Below, piece after piece: positions 21,411 through 32,150 of a stretch of DNA of 64,000 nucleotides. Origin of the DNA: Paralichthys olivaceus. Its lineage: Eukaryota > Chordata > Actinopteri > Pleuronectiformes > Paralichthyidae. The stretch spans positions 20,615,760 to 20,679,759 of the forward strand of contig NC_091109.1 in the NCBI RefSeq assembly GCF_024713975.1. Direction: 5' to 3'. The translations under genes were made by a program, and so were the position numbers. The notes beneath the pieces are model-generated. The model was not told the DNA's origin. It did no database searches and saw only the letters and a program-made list of their open reading frames with translations. Within the stretch, counting starts at the first letter, position 1, and each line of letters opens with the position of its first letter.

Positions 21411-22121
21411 AGGGTAATGGTCTGGATAAATGGATACTGATGCTTTTCCCAACTCAGCCGATCATTCACGGCACAAACGAGTCCCCTGGCAGAGTGAAGG
21501 AAACAACCTGAGAAGGACAAAAAGAAAGAGCAGGAATAACCTCGACCTGCTTCATCTCCCTCTCTCCACCCATCTTCTTCAATAGGAATCAATCAAAATA
21601 AAAAAGATAAAAACTTTGATTGGAGGATATTTATCTTCCCCCCTCTGCTACCTCTCCTTTGCTCTCCTGTTCAATCATTAGTTTACTGGTCTGACGGCGA
21701 GAAAATCATCCAGCTGGAACACCAAATGCATTTCTTTTTTATCTCTCTGATGAGAAATGTCTTTGGTCTTTCTTGGTTTTATGCTGGACAGGTTTAATCA
21801 AGGGTTGTGTATTGGATCCATACCCTGAGGATGTGCCTTGCAAAATATTTTGATTGTTGAATTTTCCATTAGAGAGCAAAAAACAACAATCTTTGGCCAT
21901 GAAGGGCGAGCGGAATATCTTAGTTTAATTAAGTAGCAAATAAAATGTCATTGAATCGCTAGTGTTATTTGTTATTTGCAATACACGCCATCATAACAAG
22001 CCTGTAAACAGTCTGAGTGAGCGTAACAAGTACTCGTATCCCATATATGAAGTTTAATATTTTGTCAAGTCAGTCTGTCTGTTTATAATATATTATGTTC
22101 TATTGTTGGCTCCTGTCCAAT

Positions 22122-22145
22122 CCCCCCCCCCCCCCCCCCCCCCCC
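22122..22145. repeat. Poly-C tract at the left edge of the first duplicated unit
   Basis: Twenty-four consecutive C residues directly precede the point where homology with the second copy (at 25555) begins. The second copy is likewise preceded by a C-rich tract (about 25517-25554). Confidence 0.85.
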
Positions 22146-22397
22146 AACATCGATTTGGGTGACATCATAGCATCAAAGACAAAGAGTTACCAGAGAGCTT
22201 GGCATCACTATGACTTTGATGTCATCTCTTTACATCAATGCTCACACCTCACTTGGTCTATGTGGCTCACTTGGCTTGGTTCACTTTGTTTACTCAACAC
22301 ACATCTTGCTCAGTTTAACTTGTATTCTCGACGCAGCTTGTTGTTAGCATTCACTTAATTCTACACGTACAGAAAGATCTTAAAAGAAATAAAAAAC

Positions 22398-24122
22398 ATG
22401 GCAGATTCCACCAAGAAGTTTCCTCTGTCCCACACAGTGAAGGGAAGTATCCGCCAAAGGGATCCTAGGGTTTTTGTGAAGCCCTCAGTCTCCTCAAGGA
22501 AGAAGAGCGCCGTGGCTTCATCTAACCTCAGGAGCAAGAAGGGAGGACAGACTCAAAACAAGCCTGTCAAGGCCACTTTTGGATGTCCCTCTGAGGTAGA
22601 TGAGCAGCAAAAGAACAAGGAGCTCATCAGGGCTGTTAAAAGTATCCTGAGCAGCCTGACTCCTGAAACATTCCACTCCTCAGTGAGGCGGCTGAAGAAA
22701 CTGTGTCTGAACACAGTGGAGGAACTGCAAGATGTCGTCAACCTCATCTTTGAGAGTGCCGTTATGGGTGACTCTGCTCAGCTCTATGCCAGGATGTGCA
22801 GCAGCCTCCCAACGGTAGGTCACACATCTATGACAATGCAATCATCTTACACTGTATATATTAAAATACAAACAACAATGTTTTCCACCACATGTGAGTT
22901 GAATTAGTCTTAACAAGGTTTTCTTATGTTTTCTTCTCCTCAGGTCCAGTTCCAACCCACAGTTGACTCAAGAACTTTTGTCAACTTTACTATTTTGCTC
23001 GCCAGACGCTGCCGCGCAGAATACGAAGACATCTTTGGCCACGGTAACACTGATGAGAAAAGTGAGAGGGGATTGGAGCATATGAAAAAAGAGCTGGATG
23101 GGGCCACACTTCGTCGCTCCCTTCGTACGATAAAGTTTATCGGGGAGCTCTTTCTCGCTCGCATTTTGAGCGAGGCTGCAATGCACAGCTGCATCACGGG
23201 TCTCCTGAAGAACCAAGATGAAGAGTCTCTTGAGTGCCTGTGTGAGCTCCTCCAGATTATCAGCATGAATCTGGAGACAGTAACTTCCAAAAAGGTCATG
23301 AACGCACACTATGACCAGATGGATGTTATTGCCAAAGATGAAAAGACATCCTCCAGGATTTCTCTGATGCTGAAGACAGCAACAGACCCGAAGAGAAAAT
23401 TCCTCGGGCTGACTGGCGGCAGAGTTCGTAAGACCGAGGATAAAGAATCAGTCTCCACTCCCCAAGAGAAGGAAAAGTTCCACCTAATGCCACGACCAAG
23501 GAAGCCCACTGACTATAGGCCTGTTGCGTCCTTGAAAGAGCAGCCACGCTGTGAGCCCACTGTGGATGAAGAGCCACAGTTACATTGGGACATAACGGAG
23601 GACAGTGAAACCTTTTCCGAGAAGATAATTGTCAATTATCTTACAAATGGCAACTTAGAAGAAGCCATGAGCTGTGTGGCAGAGCAAATGAGCCCCTCAC
23701 TCCTCCATGTGTTTGTCTGCTCTGCTGTGGACTTGACCTTTGAGAGCAGCAGTGACTCTCGGAGGAAGATGGGCCTGTTGCTGCGCCGGCTGCACGAAGC
23801 AGGAGTCCTATCAGCGGAGCAGATCGTGAAAGGTCTGCAGGACATAGTGGAGACGGCTGTCTACATTGACACAGAGGTGCCGAACATCTGGCGCTGCCTC
23901 GCTGAGGTCATCAACACTGTGCCACACCTGGCTGAGGTCATCAACACTGTAGCACACCTTGGTGAGGTCATCGAACCTGTGCCACACATCGCTGAGGTCA
24001 TCGACCCTGTAGCACACCTTGGTGAGGTCATCGACCCTGTGCCAAACAAGGGCACGTCTCCACTGATGAGATGTTTGGAAGCATCCCGTTGCTCCCATCT
24101 ACTTAACCGGCTGGTGTGCTGA
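22398..24122 (+). CDS. Short eIF4G-like protein, copy A (MIF4G + MA3 domains only)
   Basis: Two exons, 22398-22814 and 22944-24122, with a phase-0 GTAGGT...CTCAG intron, encode 531 aa. The ATG has a good context (AACATGG). Residues about 74-290 form a MIF4G domain (LTPETFHSSVRRLKKL; RTIKFIGELF; HSCITGLLKNQDEESLECLC; KTSSRI), matching eIF4G1/3 helix by helix; in eIF4G this domain binds eIF4A and eIF3. A charged linker leads to an MA3 domain (about 362-460: FSEKIIVNYLTNGNLEEAMS; SPSLLHVFV; EVPNIWRCLAE), in eIF4G a second eIF4A site. No eIF4E-binding Y-x4-L motif, no PABP-binding region and no C-terminal W2/MNK domain are seen. Residues 460-509 are five 10-aa repeats, followed by a short Cys-containing tail. 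Polyadenylation signal candidates lie at 24193-24198 and 24248-24253. Known eIF4G proteins are about three times longer. Inference: a derived eIF4G paralogue, perhaps acting as an eIF4A-binding modulator of translation. Confidence 0.8.
23904..24053 (+). repeat. 30-bp coding minisatellite, five units
   Basis: Five tandem units encode EVINTVPHLA, EVINTVAHLG, EVIEPVPHIA, EVIDPVAHLG and EVIDPVPNKG. They begin exactly where the MA3 domain ends, and the first unit itself looks like the final MA3 segment (CLAEVI-P), so the array appears to have grown from that segment. Copy B has three full units and a remnant. Confidence 0.9.
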
Positions 24123-24615
24123 GAATCCACCCCCCAACCAATGCCGTTCCTCTGGACCTGACTCAATACTTAGCCCAACCTGTTAGTTTAACAATAAAAA
24201 TGTTTGTTGAGTATTCCTGGACGTATGTTTTGTTCTGTGAAACTTTAAATAAACTTCATCTAGAAATGAATTGGCTGCATATTATGAACATTAGTATTAT
24301 TATTTATAGTTTTTTCTATTTGTGGACAGATTTGAACACAATAGCATCTTAATTGTGCAAGATGCAGTCATGGGACCCTACAGGTGTGTGGCAAAATGTA
24401 GATGTGGTCTGACCCACAACTGCTTACATTGTGGTTATAACTATTCAATCAATCAATGAAACTTTATGTATTCAACATATTTTATATTGATAATTTGTTG
24501 ATGAGACAGACATAAGAAAACAACTGCAAGCAAAAGCCAATGAACAATTAAAACAAATAAAAACCTTCATTTAGCTTCACTGCTAATCGAAGCTCATTTC
24601 CAGAGTCTACACCAC

Positions 24616-24866
24616 CATGCCACAAACCTGGGTGGAACGAATGCTCATTCCGGTGGACTACAGTCACCCTCCTATTGATGATGAACGCCCCCCATGAGGC
24701 TGGACAACATCTGATGGGACAAGTGCAAGCACCTACTATTGTGTTGAAGACAGGGTGCTGCTGTGGAGAGAACACCATGACTACTTTCCTCATGGTCTGT
24801 TGTGTCATAATCTTTAGTCTAATGCTCGTCTGCACTGTCTTCCTCGCTTTATTTTTGTGGAAGTAA
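24616..24866 (+). pseudogene. Possible remnant frame with a transmembrane segment
   Basis: Frame 1 from ATG 24616 reads MPQTWVERMLIPVDYSHPPI and stops within a C run near 24690. An overlapping frame from 24675 reads MMMNAPHEAGQHLMG and ends in a strongly hydrophobic segment (FLMVCCVIIFSLMLVC...LALFLWK), which looks like a membrane anchor, then TAA at 24864-24866. The frames are offset around the C run, as if separated by an indel. No homologue is recognised, and either frame could be chance. Confidence 0.2.
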
Positions 24867-25293
24867 GAAGTTTATGTGGAACCCAAGTTACCTGTTCTAC
24901 CATTAAAAAGTATTCCACTTGGTGTTCAAAAGCAGTGAAATTAAAGAAATAAAAAATAAAAACAATTTGGGACTTATTCATGTTGTAAAATTCAGGTGAA
25001 ACAAACTAAATGAAAAATCAATATAATACAATAAAAGTGTGTAGTAAAAACTACAGCAAGAATAAAAAGTGGGGTTAGATAGTTAGAAATTATGTTTAAT
25101 AATGATAAAATAGTGAACTGTTTATGAGTAACAAATAAAAATGCTTCAAATACCAAACGTTTGACTATAGTGTTGTAGTAATGATGTCATAATGTAGTAA
25201 TGACTCCAGATGTTCATGTAATAATGTAGTAATGAAGACAGAGTGATCATACAATAATTAAGTCTGCTGATTACTCCTGTACGTGTTATTGAG

Positions 25294-25343
25294 TATTACT
25301 CACATTTTAAGACCTTCGAACTGGTCTTTAAATGTGAGTAATA
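25294..25343. repeat. Imperfect inverted repeat: 21-bp arms, 8-base loop
   Basis: Left arm 25294-25314 (TATTACTCACATTTTAAGAC then C) pairs with right arm 25323-25343 (GGTCTTTAAATGTGAGTAAT then A) with one mismatch. The loop is TTCGAACT. It sits about 210 bp upstream of the second duplicated unit. Confidence 0.9.
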
Positions 25344-25806
25344 TTGTTTTTAATGTATTTTTTGATTTAGAGACTCTCACAACCAGCAGCTGAAGGAAAC
25401 TTAAAACTGGCAGCTAAGCCTTTATATTAAAGGAAACTGCACCCACGATATAAATATTTAAACGCTATGATTATTTAAAAACATAATTTCGAATTTTTGG
25501 AAAATATGTATTATAACCCCCCCCGCCACACACACACCGAGCCCCCCCCTCCCCAACATAGATTTGCGTGACATCATAGCATCAAAGACAAAGAGTTACC
25601 AGAGAGCTTGGCATCACTATGACTTTGATGTCATCTCTTTACATCAATGCTCACACCTCACTTGGTCTATGTGGCTCACTTGGCTTGGTTCACTTTGTTT
25701 ACTCAACACACATCTTGCTCAGTTTAACTTGTATTCTCGACGCAGCTTGTTGTTAGCATTCACTTAATTCTACAAGAACAGAAATATCTTAAAAGAAATA
25801 AAAAAC

Positions 25807-27489
25807 ATGGCAGATTCCACCAAGAAGTTTCCTCTGTCCCACACAGTGAAGGGAAGTATCCGCCAAAGGGATCCTAGGGTTTTTGTGAAGCCCTCAGTCT
25901 CCTCAAGGAAGAAGAGCGCCGTGGCTTCATCTAACCTCAGGAGCCAGAAGGGAGGACAGACTCAAAGCAAGCCTGTCAAGGCCACTTTTGGATGTCTCTC
26001 TGAGGTAGATGAGCAGCAAAAGAACAAGGAGCTCATCATGGCTGTTAAAAGTATCCTGAGCAGCCTGACTCCTGAAACTTTCCACTCCTCAGTGAGGCGG
26101 CTGAAGAAACTGTGTCTGAACACAGTGGAGGAACTGCAAGATGTTGTCAACCTCATCTTTGAGAGTGCCGTTATGGGTGACTCTGCTCAGCTCTATGCCA
26201 GGATGTGCAGCAGCCTCCCAACGGTAGGTCACACATCTATGACAATGCAATCATCTTACACTGTATATATTAAAATACAAACAACAATGTTTTCCACCAC
26301 ATGTGAGTTGAATTAGTCTTAACAAGGTTTTCTTATGTTTTATTCTCCTCAGGTCCAGTTCCAACCCACAGTTGACTCAACAACTTTTGTCAACTTTACT
26401 ATTTTGCTCGCCAGACGCTGCCGTGCAGAATACGAAGACATCTTTGGCCACGATAACACTGATGAGAAGAGTGAGAGGGGATTGGAGCAGATGAAAAAAG
26501 AGCTGGATGGGGCCACACTTCATCGCTCCCTTCGTACAATAAAGTTTATCGGGGAGCTCTTTCTCGCTCGCATTTTGAGCGAGGCTGCAATGCACAGCTG
26601 CATCACGGGTCTCCTGAAGAACCAAGATGAAGTGTCTCTTGAGTGCCTGTGTGAGCTCCTCCAGATTATCGGCATGAATCTGGAGACAGTAACTTCCAAA
26701 AAGGTCATGAACGCACACTATGACCAGATGGATGTTATTGCCAAGGATGAAAAGACATCCTCCAGGATTACTCTGATGCTGAAGACAGCAACAGACCCGA
26801 AGAGAAAATTCCTCGGGCTGACTGGCGGCAGAGTTCGTAAGACCGAGGATAAAGAATCAGTCTCCACTCCCCAAGAGAAGGAAAAGTTCCACCTAATGCC
26901 ACAACCAAGGAAGCCCAACGACTATAGGCCTGTTGCGTCCTTGAAAGAGCAGCCACACTGTGAGCCCACTGTGGATGAAAAGCCACAGTTACATTGGGAC
27001 ATAACTGAGGACAGTGAAACTTTTTCTGAGAAGGTAATTGTCAATTATCTTACAAATGGCAACTTAGAAGAAGCCATGAGCTGTGTGGCAGAGCAAATGA
27101 GCCCCTCACTCCTCCATGTGTTTGTCTGCTCTGCTGTGGACTTGACCTTTGAGAGCAGCAGTGACTCTCGGAGGAAGATGGGCCTGTTGCTGCGCCGGCT
27201 GCACGAAGCAGGAGTCCTATCAGCGGAGCAGATCGTGAAAGGTCTGCAGGACATAGTGGAGACGGCTGTCTTCATTGACACAGAGGTGCCGAACATCTGG
27301 CGCTGCCTCGCTGAAGTCATCAACCCTGTGCCACACCTCGGTGAGGTCATCGAACCTGTGCCACACATCGCTGTGGTCATCGACCCTGTAGCACACCTTG
27401 GTGAGGTCATCGACAAGGGCACGTCTCCACTGATGAGCTGTTTGGAAGCATCCCGTTGCTCCCATCTCCTTTACCGGCTGGTGTGCTGA
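25807..27489 (+). CDS. Short eIF4G-like protein, copy B (MIF4G + MA3 domains only)
   Basis: Exons 25807-26223 and 26353-27489 encode 517 aa with the same start, intron position and domain order as copy A. MIF4G covers about residues 74-290 and MA3 about 362-460. Counting by eye, the two proteins differ at roughly 17 aligned residues, mostly polar or charged swaps (for example R to M in LIRAV and E to V in DEESL), plus repeat differences at the C-terminus: three full 10-aa units and a truncated EVIDKG unit instead of five units. The frame is fully open, so neither copy looks like a pseudogene. A polyadenylation signal candidate lies at 27630-27635. As in copy A, eIF4E-, PABP- and MNK-binding regions of eIF4G are not seen. 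Function is inferred only from the domains. Confidence 0.8.
27313..27420 (+). repeat. 30-bp coding minisatellite, three units plus remnant
   Basis: Units encode EVINPVPHLG, EVIEPVPHIA and VVIDPVAHLG, followed by a shortened EVIDKG. Compared with copy A this is 14 codons shorter, equal to one whole unit and a 4-codon deletion, both in frame. Confidence 0.9.
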
Positions 27490-27769
27490 GGATCCACCCC
27501 CCAACCAATGCCCAAACCATTCCTCTGGACCTGACTCTCTACAAACCCCAACCTGTTATTTTAATATTGAAAATGATTGTTTGTTTTATATTCCTTGACA
27601 TATGTTTGGTTCTGTCTTGTGAAACATTTAATAAACTTAATCTAGAAATGCATATTAGAAGTATGTTACTGTAATACAACCAATATTGGTGATAAAGGAT
27701 GTGGCTAACACACCTCAGCTTTAAAACATCTGCTTTGTAACAACAGGATAATCACTCAGAGAAAAGATA

Positions 27770-28315
27770 CTGGGGTGACGTCACCGAGGCACGCAGTCGC
27801 TGAGCTAACGCTAGCTTCCAGGCTGCTCGTTAGCCCGCTGAAGTTAGCTAGCCTTTAACCGGGTGAATGTGCTGAGCACCAGGACACAGCTGCTTTAAAA
27901 AAATACTGTACTGTAAAGCACCTGATAAATATTCTGCCATGTTGCGCAAAACTAGCAGCAGCAGCAAACTCCGTGTAAACAAACACAGCTGATCTCAACT
28001 GATCTGCGGCTGCGCGCCTCGCGGACGTCACCCCAGTGAAAGCCCGGGATGTAAACAAAGCAACTTGGACTCACAGGGAACCAGTGCTGGCAATTCATAG
28101 TAAATAAAGAGTTTCACGGCAGATAATGGTTATTTAGAGGCTGTGTGGTGGATGCCCCGATCACTTGTGTTGTATGGATATACGCAGATCGCGTGTGGAT
28201 CTAAAAGCGTCCGAAGGACTCCATGATACTCCAAACCTTTATGGGTGAGTAGATCTACAAACCATATGCTGGAAATAAGGTCCAGGTTGAAAAAAAACGA
28301 ACTTCTCCTTTAACA
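27770..28315. repeat. Probable CpG-rich interspersed repeat
   Basis: The sequence begins near GGGGTGACGTCACCGAGGCA, passes through CGCTGAGCTAACGCTAGCTT and GACGTCACCCCAGTGAAAGC, and ends near CGAACTTCTCCTTTAACAG. This style is typical of non-autonomous DNA elements in teleosts. GGGGTGACGTCA near the start and TGACGTCACCCC-like text (GGACGTCACCCC) near 28023 form an inverted pair. No protein frame was found. Confidence 0.4.
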
Positions 28316-29511
28316 GGGTACGAATTTTAATTGAATTGTTCCAAACCAAGAGTTTTACGTGTCTTAACCTGACAAATCTTACCAGGACTATTCTAAATAT
28401 GAAATAATTTGGTGGACAAATCGAATCAATGCTCATTAATATTGATTTTATATGTGAGACTATGTTAAATATCAAATATAAAAATGATAAAAAATATATT
28501 AATAAACATCCGAATAAACATTACACTTGCTCCCCTTCGTATGAATGTGTCTAAACTGTCGATTATACAGTATTTCCTCCACACGTGCAGTTGATGCGTG
28601 GAACTATCGTGATCTGACCAAACAAAGACAAGCACATTTGTCAGAAAGTTTTCAAATTCATCTCATGACCTTCAGCGATGGAACCCCCTCTGATGTGCTC
28701 CTCTCCATGTTGAGGTAATATTTGAAAAGTGATGCAGAAGATCAGAATTAATGAATCCATGTTACTTCATTCCCCCACTTGACCTAGAAATGTCAGGAGT
28801 GTGCCTCCTGTTGGCTGCCGGCATGTTTTACCCTCCATTTCCATCTGTTTGACTTGCCTGCATATTTGCTTATATGCACTTTCTGAGAGATTTATGATTC
28901 ACGATCACACTGTACATGTGACCAGACCCATTTTGTGGTTTTAACCATCCAATTCTAGTGTAAAGTGAATTGATTTCTGTTTGTTTTGTCCGTGCTTTGG
29001 CACATTGGTGGAGCATAAAGATAATTAATATATTATTTCAGGAGAGAAAATGTGAGGTGAGACGGAATGTACAATAGAGTAAGACATATTGAAATACATG
29101 TTTATATACTGTGTCATGAAAAATCTGCCTAATGTGAAAAATATCATGTGACGGTGACGCATTGTTGCACATCAACAAACATTAATCACGATTAACTGCA
29201 AGTGTTAATGTGATTTATGAGCCATTTAATCAGTCAATTTATCAGTCAACAAATGACTCAGTCAACTAGTCCGAGAGTTAATTAATCACACTTGACATTA
29301 GTCAAGTCAGACAACCACCGAATCCGTCAGTCGATCAAGAAATGGTTGAGTCAGTCAATCAGCCAATGAATGGCTCGATCAGTCAGTCTCTGAGTGAACC
29401 AAGAGAATTTAAGTCACACAATCAGCCTCAATGAGAGAGTGAACCAATCAACTAACCCTTCAGTCACCTCTCATCTCAGCCACCAGACAATTTATCACCA
29501 AGTGGAACAGA

Positions 29512-29580
29512 GTGTGTGTGTGTGTGTGTGTGGGTGTGTGTGTGTGTGTTTGTGTGTGTGTGCGTGTGTGTGTGTGTGTG
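29512..29580. repeat. Compound (GT)n microsatellite
   Basis: About 70 bases of GT repeats interrupted by GGGT, GTTT and GC steps. Confidence 0.9.
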
Positions 29581-31129
29581 TATTTGTCCGTAGAGCCATG
29601 TTCCAGATTGAAATGGAAGAGTGAGAGCGATTCAATTTATCTGTGAATGGCTGGGTTGATCTCGGTGAAAGCAGCGCAAGAGTCGAGCTGCGAGGAGGTG
29701 AAATGAGGTGGATTGTCACTGTGGTTCCTCTGACGGGCAACGTGAAGCGTTTATGGTTTTTCTTTGAATAACAACACACCTTTGTTTTGGGAAGTCTCCT
29801 CTCTCACTGTGTCAAGTGCCTTGAGACAATGTATGTCATGCCTGGATGCTAAAAACCAATAACACTGAGTTTAACTTTATAAACAAGTCATTATTTATTC
29901 CTGTGGTGCTTAAAAACAGTCTATCAGTGAAATATCTCAGACATTTAAGGTTTTATTCATCTTTTTGTCACATACATTCGACCCCACACGATAATGAACA
30001 CAAGGAAAACCCTACGTGCACAGCTTCAAGCGAACATAAAGAAAATGTCATATTCTCCACGACAGGGTCTATCCAATCCCTCAAGAGACAAAAGTGCAGG
30101 GAAACGTGTCCTTAAGTTTTTATGAACACTGCTCCATTTTTTATGAGGCCAATTTCATTAAAATAACTAATTTTGCTTAATTAATTATTCATTCCTCACT
30201 GCAGGTGCAGGAGTACATGGTTACGTTTGAAGTGAAAGGTAAAGCTCGTCGCAGGGCCTCGTGTTCCTGCATGTAGCGCGGCAGAGAGTACAAGACGCTG
30301 TGCAATCTTATCAAATCTGTGAGTAAACTCGCCCCGCTCAATTTAATGAGTCTGTGCAACCAGAATATATCCTCCACTACTTTCAACCAAATAATCAATG
30401 CAGATGATTTGAGTCAGTTTACATTGTGCCCTTGAGGTCTAACTAACCCGTCAAATGCGTTTCCCTCCTCGGGGGCCGGCCGCGCGCTTTGAAAAATCGG
30501 CTCACAGATCAAAAGTCAGACCATGGGATTTAATTGAGGGCCGCTTGGCCTCGGGGAGCAGAACTCGATGTTCCCACTGAGCCCCGCTGACGTGCCGTGT
30601 CACTCCGAGGAGAATACACATCTTCAAACAATGAAAACCACAAATTAGAGATGCTTAGATTTGTTTTTATCACAGAGCACTCTTCCTGCTGCTGTCTGAA
30701 ATGGACAAATTCACTCAGCAGAGGTGAGTTAAGAGTTGACAGGAAGACGTTTCACGTGTTAAAACTGGAATGGATTAGGTTCAATAACATTTTGTTGCAA
30801 AGCAGAAAGGAAAACGACTTTGGATGATGACTTGGTGATGAGCACACTGATTACTTTCTCGATCCATGATCACATTTACTCCCTCACTAATTTCGATAAA
30901 CGGATTCTTCATGTGAATCTGAAGATAGGTGTTAACAGAGATGAGCCAAAATGTCGTCTGGACCTAAAACACCTGGCAAAGTGTCGTTGTTTGTGCCAGT
31001 CAGACTGTAAACAGTGCAAACAGCAGGTATCTACTCCGAAATTTTGGTAGTTGCCCTCAGAGGCTAATTCATCAGGCGAATGGGTTTTTCTGGGCTTTGA
31101 GATTGTGCTTGAACTTAATGAACCTGAAC

Positions 31130-31450
31130 GACAAAATAAATAGTTAATACCTCCACCAAGGAGTCATTTCTTTATCAGGATTATGCAAAAACGACTTCAA
31201 TGAAACTTGGTGGAAGAATATGACATGGGTGAAGAAAGTAAAATGGATTCCATGAAGGGATTCGATCCAGGAATTAGTTTTGTCACTTCCTTTAACGTTC
31301 AGAGATAAGATGCATTTTCACATATTTGACAGGGAACATTTTTATGGATCTTGGTTTAAAAGGAACTGATTTCTTCGAGTGTTTGCAATTTGGTGCAGCT
31401 TGATTGAATTTAAGGAGACTGTTGGGCCTTGGGGGAAATGTGTGTCGATA
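31130..31450 (+). repeat. Interspersed teleost repeat, copy 2 of 3
   Basis: TACCTCCACCAAGGAGTCAT, CAATGAAACTTGGTGGAAGA, CACTTCCTTTAACGTTCAGA, TGCAATTTGGTGCAGCTTGA and GACTGTTGGGCCTTGGGG occur in the same order as in the copy at 5048-5300 and extend it to the left. It is a diverged, non-coding copy. Confidence 0.6.
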
Positions 31451-32084
31451 ATAGAAGGCAAAGACCTCTATTCACATTTTGTCATTTGTGCTCAGGGATT
31501 TCTTCTTCCTCACTCTCTCCCATTTCCTTCCTCTTCTTTCGTACGTATGTGCATCATCATGTTGCTGTCAAAGAGCTGAAGACGTGTGCAACAGGTAGGA
31601 GGAAGCAGCGGGAGCAACACAAGAACTTGCACAGGGAGAAAAAGAACAGATCGGGACCAAGCAAACACCATCGATTCCTGTGCTTTTGACAGTTAATTGC
31701 ACTTCCTCACCCCTGACATCAAGCTGTGACCTAATCCACCGATAGATCACCGTGGAACTGGCGAACAGCCCTCTGTACATATCTGTCTTTTTACTTGAAA
31801 TAATGATTGGCAGAGACAGAGAGAGCTCAGGAGAAATCGCTCGTGTCCTTCAGGCTGTTAACTACTGATCTCTTGTCAGGCCGCATGGATTCGCTCTCCT
31901 CCGGCTGCTGACATGAGCAATCGCTTATTTCATTTAATTAAATGTGTGAACAGTGGTAAAGCAGCGGTGAGATCGATGGTGAGGGGTTTCAAAGAATAAT
32001 GTGAAACGAGTGGAGTCTCTGTCACCCAGCCCTCAAATCTGTCTGTGTTCATCTGCTGCCTGTTGTTATGCAATGCTTTCAGTC

Positions 32085-32114
32085 AGTGTGGTGGTGGTGT
32101 GTTGAGTGTGCATG

Positions 32115-32150
<36 letters not shown>

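Larger units (their letters stand above)
13346..22121. other. Intergenic region between tnk2 and the eIF4G-like pair
   Basis: About 8.8 kb with no recognised protein-coding gene. It contains the inverted repeat at 14949-15025, an exon-like segment at 15723-15829, CA/GT microsatellites (about 15849-15952 and 21379-21403), a GA-rich tract near 18764-18785, a (GTT)n tract and a repeat at 16090-16440. The stretch at about 20520-20720 is less AT-biased, free of obvious repeats and rich in TTAATT/TTATTAAT words, so it could be a conserved regulatory element. That is untested. Confidence 0.5.
22146..24284 (+). repeat. Tandem duplication unit 1 (eIF4G-like gene A)
   Basis: This segment aligns base by base with 25555-27657, a direct repeat offset by 3409 bp. 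Homology covers about 250 bp of upstream DNA, both exons, the 129-bp intron, and the 3' flank as far as the shared TCTAGAAATG-type sequence. The upstream part differs at only a few positions. Confidence 0.9.
24285..25554. other. Spacer between the two eIF4G-like copies
   Basis: About 1.3 kb of mostly AT-rich sequence not shared between the copies. It contains an open-frame remnant (24616-24866), the imperfect hairpin at 25294-25343 and a C-rich tract at its right end. The text around 25150-25260 repeats AATGATGTCATAATGTAGTA-like words. Confidence 0.6.
25555..27657 (+). repeat. Tandem duplication unit 2 (eIF4G-like gene B)
   Basis: Direct repeat of 22146-24284. The 129-bp intron differs from copy A at about one position, and the shared 5' flank at about five. 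Homology fades after CTAGAAATGCATATTA near 27657. Confidence 0.9.
28316..32084. other. Intergenic region upstream of the opsin
   Basis: No gene recognised. The 29220-29480 stretch is rich in repeated CAGTCAA/CAATCA words, like a decayed simple repeat. A (GT)n tract and a diverged repeat are listed separately. A C+G-rich patch at about 30465-30600 is of unknown role. Confidence 0.5.

Noticed and set aside
22398-22907. 169-residue open frame reading through the intron of eIF4G-like copy A (and the same at 25807-26316)
   Set aside because: The frame runs past a clear GTAGGT donor and the MIF4G domain resumes in phase after the CTCAG acceptor, so the spliced form is far more likely.
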